Shown piece after piece: positions 1 to 8,179 of a stretch of 64,000 bases of DNA. Origin of the DNA: Bacteroidia bacterium (GTDB lineage Bacteria; Bacteroidota; Bacteroidia; B-17B0; Aurantibacillaceae); NCBI GenBank assembly GCA_021740825.1, contig JAIOZA010000015.1, positions 1-64,000 on the forward strand. The letters are read 5' to 3'. The notes beneath the pieces were generated by a model. That model did not search any database, had not been told where the DNA came from, and saw only the letters and a program-made list of their open reading frames with translations. Made by a program: the position numbers and the translations under genes. The stretch's first letter is position 1, and each line of letters opens with the position of its first letter.

Positions 1-969
1 GGTTTCTTTTACTTTTAAAGTTTGAAGGCCCGTAAATTTAAATGATAGCTTTAATCCTATACATGTGCAAACAATTGTTTGTGTAATGTCTGGACATGTA
101 ATGAAATCATACTCAAAAAAATTAGCATCTAATTTATATGATTTATTTATAACAATTTTATTATTCAAAAATTCAGTAGTTACACCAAATGATCTATAAA
201 GCGTTTCGCAAATTGAATCAGCTTGCAAACTATTTTTAAATAAGCCCTCCAATTCTAATTTAGTATTAAGCGGCGACAATGCAACCAAACTATAAAAATA
301 CGAAGCAGCACTCCAATCACTTTCAATAATATATTCATCCTTTGTATACGAATATGGTATTGGTTCAACTGAAATAATATTATCCTTCCAACTAACTGAG
401 GCACCAAACTGTTTCATTAACGCAATCGTCATATTTACATATGGCTTTGAAACTAATTCATTTAAAATAGTTAACTCTAATCCATTTTTAAAATAGGGCG
501 CTACAAGTAATAAAGCCGTTATAAACTGACTACTAACTGAACCACTTATTTCAACTTTACCTCCATTCAATTGTTTCCCTTTTATAATTAAAGGCGGAAA
601 ACCTTCAACATTTTTATAATCTATCTCGGCTCCTAATTTTCTTAATACATCAACCAATTCTTTTATTGGTCGTTGTTTTAATCTTTCAGAACCTGTTAGT
701 TCATAATTATCATTTTTTAAAGAAAGGAAAGCGGTTAAAAAACGTAAATCAGTGCCTGCATGACCAACATCAATTACTTTATTAGTTGAATAATTATTCA
801 GTGCTTTATTTAAATATTTAGTGTCATCCGAATCGGATATATTTTTAATACTAAATGATAATCCTGCTAATGCTTTAATAATAAGAATTCTGTTGCTAAT
901 ACTTTTTGATCCCGGTAAAACAACATTACCAGATATTACTTGGGCAGGAGTATGCAGTTTTAAAAGCAT
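1..969 (-). CDS. aroA: 3-phosphoshikimate 1-carboxyvinyltransferase (EPSP synthase), 3' end cut by window
   Basis: Transfers the enolpyruvyl group of PEP to shikimate-3-phosphate, the sixth step of the shikimate pathway, in the cytoplasm. Reading from ATG at 969 gives 323 uninterrupted codons to the window edge. Visible motifs: LPGSKSISNR at residues 18-27 (substrate-binding Lys, Ser and Arg of the family), GHAGTDLRFLTAFLS (usually GNAGTxxRFLTA), GSERLKQRP, SGSVSSQFITALLL, ESDWSAASYF and CPDITQT. The family is about 400-430 residues, so roughly the last 90 lie outside. The next gene upstream ends 5 bases away, so it is probably the last gene of the minus-strand run starting at 3545. The pathway's first enzyme is encoded at 21806-22885. 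Confidence 0.93.
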   Translation of the reverse strand, partial: MLLKLHTPAQVISGNVVLPGSKSISNRILIIKALAGLSFSIKNISDSDDTKYLNKALNNYSTNKVIDVGHAGTDLRFLTAFLSLKNDNYELTGSERLKQRPIKELVDVLRKLGAEIDYKNVEGFPPLIIKGKQLNGGKVEISGSVSSQFITALLLVAPYFKNGLELTILNELVSKPYVNMTIALMKQFGASVSWKDNIISVEPIPYSYTKDEYIIESDWSAASYFYSLVALSPLNTKLELEGLFKNSLQADSICETLYRSFGVTTEFLNNKIVINKSYKLDANFFEYDFITCPDITQTIVCTCIGLKLSFKFTGLQTLKVKET

Positions 970-974
970 AATGA

Positions 975-1730
975 TTATATTTTAAAACCAACTGTTACAA
1001 AAATAAAATGACTACTTGTATACAAACTTGTAGGTGAAAAAGATTCGTTAAAATAAAACGGAGATAAACCATATCGAAATTGTATTTCTGCAAATACGGC
1101 ATTATGGCTTAATAGTGTGTTTTTTTGAAAGCCTGCTCCCACATTTATAAATGAACTATTTACAGGATTAAAAGCCGGATTTTTAAATTTTAACACTTCG
1201 TATTGATTTACTATTTCGTTACCATTTTCGTAAACTTTTAATCGCGAGTCAACTAACCACCTATAACAATAACCAGCAAAGATGTAACTCGAAATTAAGG
1301 CATTAGTTTCTTTTTGAAAAGAGTGCTTCAATTGAACTGGAAAATCTAATTCATGGATCGTTAAACTATATTGATACTTCAATCGATCAGGAGTATATAA
1401 TTTCAAACTATCCTCATAAAAATAATACGAATTAAAATTTACTCCGTGAAACAGATATTCAGCACCAACTAACAAGAAATTTTGATTGTTGTTATCCAAC
1501 CTAATTTCTTCTTTCCAAGAAAAATGAAATGCCATTTTTGGTTTTGTACCAGTGGTATGATTCTTATTTGCCTGATATAAACCTAAAACTGGGGAAATTC
1601 CAAATCGCGTTTTTACAAGTGGATTTTTGCGGTTGGTACGAAGCTTTTTTCCACCATCCTCTTGCGCCAAAACTAAACAGCATTGAACTATTGCAAAAAT
1701 GGAAAATAAATATTTAAAATAAGCAATCAA
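975..1730 (-). CDS. Exported outer-membrane beta-barrel protein, uncharacterised
   Basis: Residues after the signal peptide look like a small Bacteroidota outer-membrane barrel: alternating hydrophobic and aromatic strands, many Tyr/Phe, and a final strand ending TVGFKI. No catalytic motif is seen. The start is uncertain. An ATG at 1823 would overlap the upstream gene by 43 bases and place 31 unlikely residues before the signal peptide. TTG at 1769 is possible. TTG at 1730 gives a compact signal peptide (MIAYFKYLF...VLAQ) and lies 5 bases after a TATATTTA promoter-like box, so I chose it. The protein is then 251 residues. Its placement between aroA and DUF2480 gives no clear functional hint. 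Confidence 0.7.
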   Translation of the reverse strand: MIAYFKYLFSIFAIVQCCLVLAQEDGGKKLRTNRKNPLVKTRFGISPVLGLYQANKNHTTGTKPKMAFHFSWKEEIRLDNNNQNFLLVGAEYLFHGVNFNSYYFYEDSLKLYTPDRLKYQYSLTIHELDFPVQLKHSFQKETNALISSYIFAGYCYRWLVDSRLKVYENGNEIVNQYEVLKFKNPAFNPVNSSFINVGAGFQKNTLLSHNAVFAEIQFRYGLSPFYFNESFSPTSLYTSSHFIFVTVGFKI

Positions 1731-1735
1731 GGATA

Positions 1736-1743
1736 TAAATATA
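1736..1743 (-). promoter_or_regulatory. Candidate -7 promoter box (TATATTTA)
   Basis: Matches TAnnTTTR, the Bacteroidota -7 element (consensus TAnnTTTG), and ends 5 bases before the TTG proposed as start of the outer-membrane protein gene. Inferred from pattern and position only; no clear -33 element. Confidence 0.3.
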
Positions 1744-1780
1744 CAATTTAAAAATAATTTCGTTTTCAATAAAACGCTAA

Positions 1781-2296
1781 TTACTTTATTGCCGGAGCTT
1801 TGTATAAGGGAACTGTGCTGCAAGGCTCGCCATACATAATTGATTTTGCAAAAGGCTTTAAACCTCTTACTAATTCAACATATGCATTTGTAGAAACTGG
1901 TAAATTACCACAACCTTTAATAACAATACGTTTATCCTGATAGTCAGTATAATTTATTGCCTTAAGAACTTCACTAAATAAAATGGCTTCTAATGTAGCA
2001 AGATTGCCAAAAATAATTTTTTTAGCAAAAGGTTCAAGTGCAATGCTCACTAGCATAAACGCCCAAGTTGGAACAATAGCATCCGCTGTGCAAGTAATGG
2101 CCACCATTTTATCCTTGTAGCCAGACCAATCATGTTCCTTAATAAATTCGCGAAAATCTTTTTCTTTTAAAATCAATTCCTGAAATAAAAGTGGTTTTAA
2201 ATCAAATAATACACGTTCACCTTTCGGGTAAAACTCTTCTAAATCAATAGTTATTAATCCACTATTGACAACCTTATTAATGATTTCGTTTGACAT
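1781..2296 (-). CDS. DUF2480 family protein
   Basis: A 171-residue soluble protein that I recognise as the Bacteroidota-restricted DUF2480 family from its N-terminal pattern (LITIDLEEFYPKGERVLFDL, then EKDFREFIKEHDW) and the conserved TCTADAIVPTWAFML segment. Length is normal for the family. No signal peptide or membrane segment. Function is unknown; the family is commonly next to DUF59/SufT-type Fe-S assembly genes, as here (23 bases downstream of the DUF59 gene), so a link to iron-sulfur maturation is a reasonable inference. The segments CTADAIV and KGCGNLPVS contain cysteines that could be functional. Confidence 0.88.
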   Translation of the reverse strand: MSNEIINKVVNSGLITIDLEEFYPKGERVLFDLKPLLFQELILKEKDFREFIKEHDWSGYKDKMVAITCTADAIVPTWAFMLVSIALEPFAKKIIFGNLATLEAILFSEVLKAINYTDYQDKRIVIKGCGNLPVSTNAYVELVRGLKPFAKSIMYGEPCSTVPLYKAPAIK

Positions 2297-2319
2297 TATT
2301 ATTTAATAAAAAAATAAAA

Positions 2320-2649
2320 CTACATAAAGCCAAGCTCTAACTGAGCTACTTCACTCATCATCTCCTTGGTCCAAGTTGGTTCAAAGGTTAATTTTAATTC
2401 AGCAGTTTTGATGCCAGCTACTAATTTTAATTTATTTTCAACTTCGGCTGGTAACGATTCCGCAACTGGACAATTTGGTGACGTTAAAGTCATTGTAATT
2501 TTTAGTTCATGTTCGTCATTCAAATCCAATTCATAAATTAACCCTAATTCCCATACATCTACTGGAATTTCTGGATCGTAACAGGTTTTAATTTCATCAA
2601 TTACCCGTTGCATTAATTCCGTATTATTAGTTATGATTATTGCGCTCAT
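2320..2649 (-). CDS. DUF59/MIP18 family Fe-S cluster assembly factor (SufT-like)
   Basis: Small cytosolic protein of the MIP18/SufT/PaaD family, which helps mature iron-sulfur proteins. Diagnostic features: YDPEIPVDVWELGLIY near the N-terminus, then TLTSPNCPVAESLP with the conserved reactive cysteine, and a conserved tail (FEPTWTKEMMSEVAQLELGF). I start at ATG 2649 (109 residues); a TTG five codons upstream (2664) would add MLNLL, which is less likely. It lies between the DUF1571/LysM gene and DUF2480 on the same strand with short gaps, consistent with one operon. Not assigned the symbol sufT because the Bacteroidota homologues form their own subgroup. Confidence 0.88.
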   Translation of the reverse strand: MSAIIITNNTELMQRVIDEIKTCYDPEIPVDVWELGLIYELDLNDEHELKITMTLTSPNCPVAESLPAEVENKLKLVAGIKTAELKLTFEPTWTKEMMSEVAQLELGFM

Positions 2650-2687
2650 TAGTAGATTTAACAACTCAATTATAAAATTGTTTGATT

Positions 2688-3545
2688 TTAAAATTTATAG
2701 TCTTTGTATTGCTTAGTAAATTCAGCATCATCAATTTTAGGATTTACCTGCAAAAAATGATAATCATATTGTTCATAAAGTCCTTTATCATCTAATATTT
2801 TAATGCTGATAGGTAAAAAATACAATTGATCAATATACAACGTAACATGTTTGGCATAAGCATTTGGCACCTTAATAGTTTGTCCTTTTTTAAGGATGTC
2901 AAAATAATCTTTAAATTTTGGATTCACTTCAAGAATCATATACTCACTTATATGCAGCTTTCTGGCAATAGAAGTAATACTTTCATTTTCTCCAATGGTA
3001 TAGGTTTCATAACCAAAATCCTTATTATCTATGATTACTTTATAACATGGTCGATTATTAATTCTTTCTTCGCCTTCTAGTTTAAAATAATTATCAAACC
3101 TATTTCCATTTTTTAAAGCCATATACTCAATTAGTCCGCCAAAATAATCAACCCCCATTTCGTTTAAAGTATGGTGCTGATCTTGACGCATTAAAAAGCC
3201 TAAAGGATCTAAACTTAAATTTATGTAAGGAAAGGAATTTGGCTTTACAAATGCTTTATTATTATTCCAGCCACTTACCCACAATAACTCAATACCTTTA
3301 ATGTATAAATAAATTTTTCGCGGCTTCCTATTTAACTTAACAGATGATTCATAATGATTATATCCTTTTTTACCACGCTCAATAATTTTTAAACTGTATT
3401 TTAATCGCTCCAAGTCCTCAATCGTTTTTATCATTTTAAAAACAATTTCTTTTGTAGTTAAAGATGGTTTTTGCGCTAAGGCAACACCACTATAAAGTAG
3501 GCAGCAGATAATTACCGTAAAAACAACTATTTTAGATTTTAACAT
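2688..3545 (-). CDS. DUF1571 domain protein with embedded LysM domain, exported
   Basis: 285 residues. A signal peptide ends around VALAQ (residues 1-25). Residues 30-175 and 230-285 together resemble the DUF1571 fold, related to outer-membrane lipoprotein-carrier-like beta sheets. Between them, at about 180-228, lies a LysM peptidoglycan-binding module: YTIGENESITSIARKLHIS, then ILEVNP and LKKGQTIKVP. The protein is therefore likely periplasmic and wall-associated. Biochemical role unknown. It begins a minus-strand run with DUF59 and DUF2480. A TACCTTTA box lies 6 bases before its ATG. The 287-base divergent space to 3833 has no gene; a second box (TAAATTTA, 3784-3791) may serve the plus-strand gene. 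Confidence 0.8.
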   Translation of the reverse strand: MLKSKIVVFTVIICCLLYSGVALAQKPSLTTKEIVFKMIKTIEDLERLKYSLKIIERGKKGYNHYESSVKLNRKPRKIYLYIKGIELLWVSGWNNNKAFVKPNSFPYINLSLDPLGFLMRQDQHHTLNEMGVDYFGGLIEYMALKNGNRFDNYFKLEGEERINNRPCYKVIIDNKDFGYETYTIGENESITSIARKLHISEYMILEVNPKFKDYFDILKKGQTIKVPNAYAKHVTLYIDQLYFLPISIKILDDKGLYEQYDYHFLQVNPKIDDAEFTKQYKDYKF

Positions 3546-3551
3546 GGGCTG

Positions 3552-3559
3552 TAAAGGTA
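3552..3559 (-). promoter_or_regulatory. Candidate -7 promoter box (TACCTTTA)
   Basis: TAnnTTTR element on the minus strand ending 6 bases before the ATG of the DUF1571/LysM gene, implying a very short or absent leader. Pattern-based inference. Confidence 0.4.
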
Positions 3560-3832
3560 AAATAATCTTTAATAAATTATAAGCTATTTATAACTTATCT
3601 AAATAATACACAGAAAAAAATGTTAATTCCAAAATTCAAACGGCATAATGCTATCTTAAACCATTGTTAAAACAATACTAAAGCCATAAACTCCATTAAC
3701 TATTTAGTTTTCAGTAATTTATATTATTATGATTATCCACCATTTTGTTATTAAATATTTATTATAAAACGACTTATTTTTAATAAATTTACCAACGAAT
3801 AGTGCGTTAAAACTGCATTTTCAATTACTACT

Positions 3833-4915
3833 GTGTTGCACTTTAATCAAATAACTCATTTAATTGCTGAACTGTTGTTTAAGCACGATTGTGTTATTTT
3901 GCCTGAATTTGGAGGATTTGTTACTAGAAATTTCAGTTCTAATTTTAGTAAAGGGAAAACAATTTTGTATCCGCCGTCAAAGCATGTTATTTTTAATAAA
4001 AATTTAGTGCATAACGATGGGTTATTGATTTCTGCATTAATGCAAAAAAATAATATCTTAATTGAGGACGCTACCAAACAAATTGAAGATTATAAAAACT
4101 ACATTCAGTCGTTATTATCTGTAAAAAAACGATTTGAACTCATTAATATAGGCTTGTTTTATATTGATACTGAAGGATTTTTGAGATTTGAAGCTAAAAC
4201 AGACGTTAACTTTTTATTAGATTCTTTTGGTTTTGAACCTGTTATTGCTAATGAGATAGACATTGAACCTATTAAACAAATAGTTGTAAAACAATTTGAG
4301 GATAGAAAAATTAATATTGAAACGGTTAAGGAGCAAAAGACATCATACGCTAAAATTGCAACCTTGGCAGTTGGCTTACCAATAACATTAGCATTTTTAT
4401 TTTTTGCAGCCTATTCAAAACCAATGAAGCCAATTTTGGAATCATCTATCAATCCTTTTTATACACCCGAAAAAACATACACTCCAGCTGCAAAAAAAAT
4501 AAAGAAAGCCATATTTATTGAGGATATTAAGAAGACGGAGTTGTTAGCTGATGCAAACGGTTATGCAACATTTAAGTTATCCGAAAATGGAAATGTTTTA
4601 GTGGCTTCCATTAATGATAGTATTTCAATGGCTGATAAAACAGCGATTGTAAAACCACTTAATACTGAAAAGAAACATAATTTAGCTTTTAATAAAAAAT
4701 ATCAAATAGTAGTTGGTTGTTTTGGTATAGAAGAAAATGCCCACAACTTAATTAAAAACTTAGCTTCAAAAAATATTAACGCAGGAATTAGCGGTATAAA
4801 TAATAAAGGACTTCATGTTGTAAGTTGTGCAAGTTTTGATAGTAAAGAAGAAGCTAACGCTAGTTTAATATCTATAAAAAATGACTTACCTAGCGCATGG
4901 ATAATGGCTAAATAA
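3833..4915 (+). CDS. CCDC81-like HU-domain protein with membrane anchor and SPOR domain
   Basis: 360 residues. Residues 1-75 and about 76-165 match the two CCDC81-type bacterial HU domains (ELLFKHDCVILPEFGGFV, VIFN, NDGLLISALM). A single transmembrane helix spans about 173-193, followed by a low-complexity linker and a C-terminal SPOR domain (about 289-358), which in known cases binds denuded septal peptidoglycan. The protein thus has a cytoplasmic HU-like part and a periplasmic wall-binding part. The Bacteroidota family is known, but its physiological role is not established as far as I know. Start is GTG at 3833; the next codon is TTG, so the true start could be one codon later. Confidence 0.85.
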   Translation: MLHFNQITHLIAELLFKHDCVILPEFGGFVTRNFSSNFSKGKTILYPPSKHVIFNKNLVHNDGLLISALMQKNNILIEDATKQIEDYKNYIQSLLSVKKRFELINIGLFYIDTEGFLRFEAKTDVNFLLDSFGFEPVIANEIDIEPIKQIVVKQFEDRKINIETVKEQKTSYAKIATLAVGLPITLAFLFFAAYSKPMKPILESSINPFYTPEKTYTPAAKKIKKAIFIEDIKKTELLADANGYATFKLSENGNVLVASINDSISMADKTAIVKPLNTEKKHNLAFNKKYQIVVGCFGIEENAHNLIKNLASKNINAGISGINNKGLHVVSCASFDSKEEANASLISIKNDLPSAWIMAK

Positions 4916-5090
4916 ATTTAGTTATTTGCCAATAAAATATTTTGTCATTTTTTTCTTTTCTCTTTTTACCTATTTGTTTTGTACATCAAAATAAATTTAT
5001 TTGCGTAATCATGACTCTACCGTTTTAATTTCGTTTTCATATTTAAGTATCACAAAACAACACACATTGCAAATACTAAAATTGTTTTTA

Positions 5091-5098
5091 TATCTTCG
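5091..5098 (+). promoter_or_regulatory. Candidate -7 promoter box (TATCTTCG)
   Basis: Resembles TAnnTTTG with one change and ends 6 bases before the GTG start at 5105. A TTGC about 21 bases upstream could be the -33 element. Pattern-based. Confidence 0.35.
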
Positions 5099-5104
5099 CA
5101 CAAC

Positions 5105-5710
5105 GTGAAACCAATTTTCATATTTACTTTTTTTCTGCTTTGTGTTAATTTATGCATTGCGCAATTAGATACAGCAAAATTTAACCCAAAAAAAGAAATT
5201 GTTTACGATGGCAAACGCTACAGAGTTGCCAATAGTTGGCTTTCTTTTGGTGTGGGGGCAAATTACAATACAAAGTGGCCAAAAGACGAAAAAAATATAG
5301 CGGCAGATTTTAGCTTTTTTGTAAAACAACACTATTTTAGATTAGGCGCATTTATGAGTGGAGCAAATTATACCGCTGCAAATAATTACAGTTTCCATTT
5401 TTGTTATGGCTACCGAAAAGAAGGTCAAAAATATAACCTTTCAGCTTTTGCGGGTCCATCAACTTCCTATTTTAGAAGACCATTAAGCGATTCCACCAAC
5501 TATAATTTAGCGCAAGTTTATAATGCAGTTGGCGCATATGCTGCTGTTGAAGCCGTTTATAAATTTAAATATGATGTTGGCCTAGGTGGTCAACTTTTTT
5601 GCGATTATAACCAAGTGCAATTGGTTTATGGCGCCCGATTAATTGTTTACTTTTCGGGAGCCTACCGTGGTATAAAACCTGGCTATCATGCACCAAAGAA
5701 AAAAAAATAA
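5105..5710 (+). CDS. Exported protein of unknown function
   Basis: 201 residues with a clear signal peptide (MKPIFIFTFFLLCVNLCIAQ). The mature part is rich in aromatic residues and alternating patterns (FGVGANYNTKW, YSFHFCYGYRKEG, LVYGARLIVYFSG), suggesting a beta-rich envelope protein, possibly a small outer-membrane barrel, and ends in a basic tail (APKKKK). I recognise no named family. The GTG start sits just after a promoter-like box. The 3' end overlaps the FAD oxidoreductase gene by 23 bases, so the two are probably co-transcribed and translationally coupled. Confidence 0.7.
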   Translation: MKPIFIFTFFLLCVNLCIAQLDTAKFNPKKEIVYDGKRYRVANSWLSFGVGANYNTKWPKDEKNIAADFSFFVKQHYFRLGAFMSGANYTAANNYSFHFCYGYRKEGQKYNLSAFAGPSTSYFRRPLSDSTNYNLAQVYNAVGAYAAVEAVYKFKYDVGLGGQLFCDYNQVQLVYGARLIVYFSGAYRGIKPGYHAPKKKK

Positions 5711-6767
5711 CTCCCATTTAAATTTTATTATTGTAGGCCAAGGCATTGCTGGCTCTGTTTTAGCGTTGTCGCTCATAAAAGCAGGCTTCAAAATTTTAGT
5801 CATTAACCAACCTCAGCTATCTTTAAGTTCAAAAATTGCGGCTGGAATTTGGAATCCTATTGTATTTAAACGCCTAACAAAAAGTTGGTTAGCCGATGAT
5901 TTAATTCCTGAATTAATAAGCTATTATGAATCTTGCGAAAAAACACTTAATGCAAATCTCATTCACAAAAGGACAATTATAAAACCTTTTACCGAAGAAC
6001 AAGAAAAAATACTATGGCTAAAAAAAGCAAATGATAATGAAAACACTAACATTTTCCTAGATAAAAGGCATTATGAAAACTTAAAATTAGATGAAAACTA
6101 CAATGTAAAATCTTATTCAAAAGTATTGCAAGCAGGAAATTTAGATGTTGAACATTTTTTAGAAAGTATAACTATGTATCTGGAAAATAACTCAAGCTAC
6201 CTAGCTGAAGAATTTGATTTTGCACAATTAAGTATAAAAGCTAATGAAGTACTTTACAAAACAATTAGTGCTAAAAATATTATATTTTGCGAAGGACACC
6301 TAATCACTAAAAATCCATACCTTAATTGGATACCCATGAAACCGGCAAAAGGCGAAACATTAACTATACATTGCCCTAACCTAAACTTACAAAATGACAT
6401 TTTCAATAAAGGATTCTTTATAATGCCTTTAGGCAATGATTTGTATAAAGTTGGGGCCACCTACGAATGGGAAACTTTAAATGACTTTCCAACAGAAAAA
6501 GCTAGAGCAGAATTAATTAAAAAAATAGATTCTATTATAAGCATTCCTTATCAAATTAAAGCTCATGAAGCAGGAGTGCGCCCAGCAGTAGTTGATAGAA
6601 GGCCAATTGTTGGTGCACATCCCGAGTATAAAAATACATTTATCTTTAATGGCTTCGGAACAAAGGCCGTTATGTTAGCTCCCTATTTCGCAAAACAATT
6701 ACTTAACTTTATTCAAAACAATACTGCAATAAATACAGAAGTAAATCCAGCTAGATTTAAAAAATAA
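5688..6767 (+). CDS. FAD-dependent oxidoreductase of the DAO (D-amino-acid/glycine oxidase-like) superfamily
   Basis: A cytosolic flavoprotein of 359 residues. The Rossmann dinucleotide-binding motif GQGIAG is at residues 17-22 after a beta strand (FIIV). The DAO-type features AAGIWNPIVFKR and the C-terminal GVRPAVVDRRPIVGAHPE followed by FIFNGFGTKAVMLAP (FAD-contacting glycine-rich loop) are present. The substrate is unknown; relatives oxidise secondary or primary amines, or complete tRNA modification (MnmC C-terminal part). The start overlaps the preceding exported-protein gene by 23 bases; an internal start without overlap is not obvious, because the FAD motif begins only about 12 residues in. 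Confidence 0.85.
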   Translation: MHQRKKNNSHLNFIIVGQGIAGSVLALSLIKAGFKILVINQPQLSLSSKIAAGIWNPIVFKRLTKSWLADDLIPELISYYESCEKTLNANLIHKRTIIKPFTEEQEKILWLKKANDNENTNIFLDKRHYENLKLDENYNVKSYSKVLQAGNLDVEHFLESITMYLENNSSYLAEEFDFAQLSIKANEVLYKTISAKNIIFCEGHLITKNPYLNWIPMKPAKGETLTIHCPNLNLQNDIFNKGFFIMPLGNDLYKVGATYEWETLNDFPTEKARAELIKKIDSIISIPYQIKAHEAGVRPAVVDRRPIVGAHPEYKNTFIFNGFGTKAVMLAPYFAKQLLNFIQNNTAINTEVNPARFKK

Positions 6768-6835
6768 TCACGATAATAGTTATGAAAATTATTTTTGTTT
6801 ACCAATTAATTAATTAATTTGGTAGCAAGTATTGT

Positions 6836-7270
6836 ATGCTTCACAAAAAAAATAAAATAAAAATTATTGGCCGAAGAGAGTTTGTGGCATTTCCTTTACT
6901 CAACATTGAAAAAGTAGAAGCTAAAATTGATACAGGCGCATACACTTGTGCCATGCATTGCAATGATATTATATTAAAAACTATCAACGAAAGACAAATC
7001 TTGACGTTTCGCTTATTTAATAATAGCATTTACCAAGTAGATGAATTCAGCCGGAAAAAAATAAAAAATTCATTTGGCGAAATGGAAGAGCGTTACATTA
7101 TTAAAACTTTAATCGCAATTGGTAGAAAAAAAATTAAAACAACTATCTCATTAAGCGATAGAGAAAATATGCGTTACCCTGTTTTAATTGGAAGAAGATT
7201 ATTAAAAGGAAAATTTATTGTGGATGTAAATTTAATTTACACCAATGGTATAAACTTAAACAACTATTAA
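6836..7270 (+). CDS. RimK-associated retropepsin-like putative protease (RimB/Zn_protease family)
   Basis: 144 residues of the family variously named 'ATP-dependent zinc protease' or RimB. Seen: IIGRREFVAFP, the aspartyl-protease-like signature IDTGAYTCAMH at about 31-41 (Asp-Thr-Gly-Ala), RENMRYPVLIGRRLL and FIVDVNL at the C-terminus. The fold is retropepsin-like, so the zinc-protease name is probably historical. It stands 18 bases upstream of rimK. In Pseudomonas a RimB-RimK pair has been linked to control of ribosomal protein S6 glutamylation. Here the likely role is trimming or regulating the RimK product. No signal peptide. I leave the symbol blank because activity has not been shown for this clade. 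Confidence 0.85.
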   Translation: MLHKKNKIKIIGRREFVAFPLLNIEKVEAKIDTGAYTCAMHCNDIILKTINERQILTFRLFNNSIYQVDEFSRKKIKNSFGEMEERYIIKTLIAIGRKKIKTTISLSDRENMRYPVLIGRRLLKGKFIVDVNLIYTNGINLNNY

Positions 7271-7288
7271 AATAAAACTATTTACAAA

Positions 7289-8179
7289 ATGAAAATTGCA
7301 ATTTTATCTCGTAACAAAAATTTATATTCCACTAAACGTTTGATAGAAGCAGCGGAGCAGCGCGGACATGAAGTCGTAGTGCTGGATCATATGAAATGTG
7401 TTTTGGTAATTGAACAAAGCCGCCCACACATTTACTACAACGGAAAAGAAGTAAATGGCATCAATGCAGTTATACCTCGCATTGGCGCAAGTGCTACATT
7501 TTACGGATCAGCTGTTGTTCGTCAGTTTGAAATGATGAAAATTTTTACGGCAGTAGAATCTCAAGCGCTAGTTAGATCACGAGATAAATTGCGCAGTTTA
7601 CAAATTTTAGCACGTGCCGGAATTGGAATGCCAAAATCTGCATTTGCAAATGAACCAAAGGATATTGAATCAGTAATTGCAAGTATTGGCGGTGCGCCAT
7701 GCGTTGTAAAATTATTAGAAGGTACCCAAGGCATAGGAGTTATTTTGGCGGAAAATGATAAAGCAGCTAAATCTGTTATTGAAGCATTTTTGAAATTAGA
7801 TGCTAATATGTTGGTGCAAGAATATATTAAGGAATCGAAGGGTGCTGACATCAGAGTTTTTGTAGTTGACGGACAAATTGTAGGAGCCATGAAACGCCAA
7901 GCAAAAGAAGGAGAATTTAGAAGTAATTTACATAGAGGGGGAACAGCCTCTTTAATTCAATTAACAGATGAAGAAAGAGCAACAGCTATCAAATCGGCTA
8001 AGAAATTAGGATTAGGAATTGCAGGTGTTGATCTATTGCAAAGCGATAGAGGTCCATTAGTTATGGAAGTAAATTCATCGCCAGGTTTAGAGGGAATTGA
8101 AGGTGCAACCGGCATTGATATCGCAAGCAAAATTATAGAGTATGTTGAGCGTAACGAATTTAATATTCCCGGCCAATAA
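7289..8179 (+). CDS. rimK: RimK family ATP-grasp alpha-L-glutamate ligase
   Basis: ATP-grasp ligase that adds glutamate residues to the C-terminus of ribosomal protein S6 or related acceptors. 296 residues, normal length. Seen: MKIAILSRN start, [43 protein letters not shown], the ATP-grasp core [43 protein letters not shown] loop (here [14 protein letters not shown]), and [13 protein letters not shown] with the metal-binding Glu/Asn. Middle gene of a three-gene unit: retropepsin-like RimB homologue upstream, aspartoacylase-like hydrolase overlapping its stop codon (TAATG). Confidence 0.95.
   Translation: MKIAILSRNKNLYSTKRLIEAAEQRGHEVVVLDHMKCVLVIEQSRPHIYYNGKEVNGINAVIPRIGASATFYGSAVVRQFEMMKIFTAVESQALVRSRDKLRSLQILARAGIGMPKSAFANEPKDIESVIASIGGAPCVVKLLEGTQGIGVILAENDKAAKSVIEAFLKLDANMLVQEYIKESKGADIRVFVVDGQIVGAMKRQAKEGEFRSNLHRGGTASLIQLTDEERATAIKSAKKLGLGIAGVDLLQSDRGPLVMEVNSSPGLEGIEGATGIDIASKIIEYVERNEFNIPGQ

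Noticed and set aside
6801..6823. Hairpin with TTAATTAATTAA centre and ACCAA/TTGGT ends upstream of the rimB-like gene
   Set aside because: The arms match only after a one-base offset and consist mainly of TTAA repeats, which are common in AT-rich DNA.
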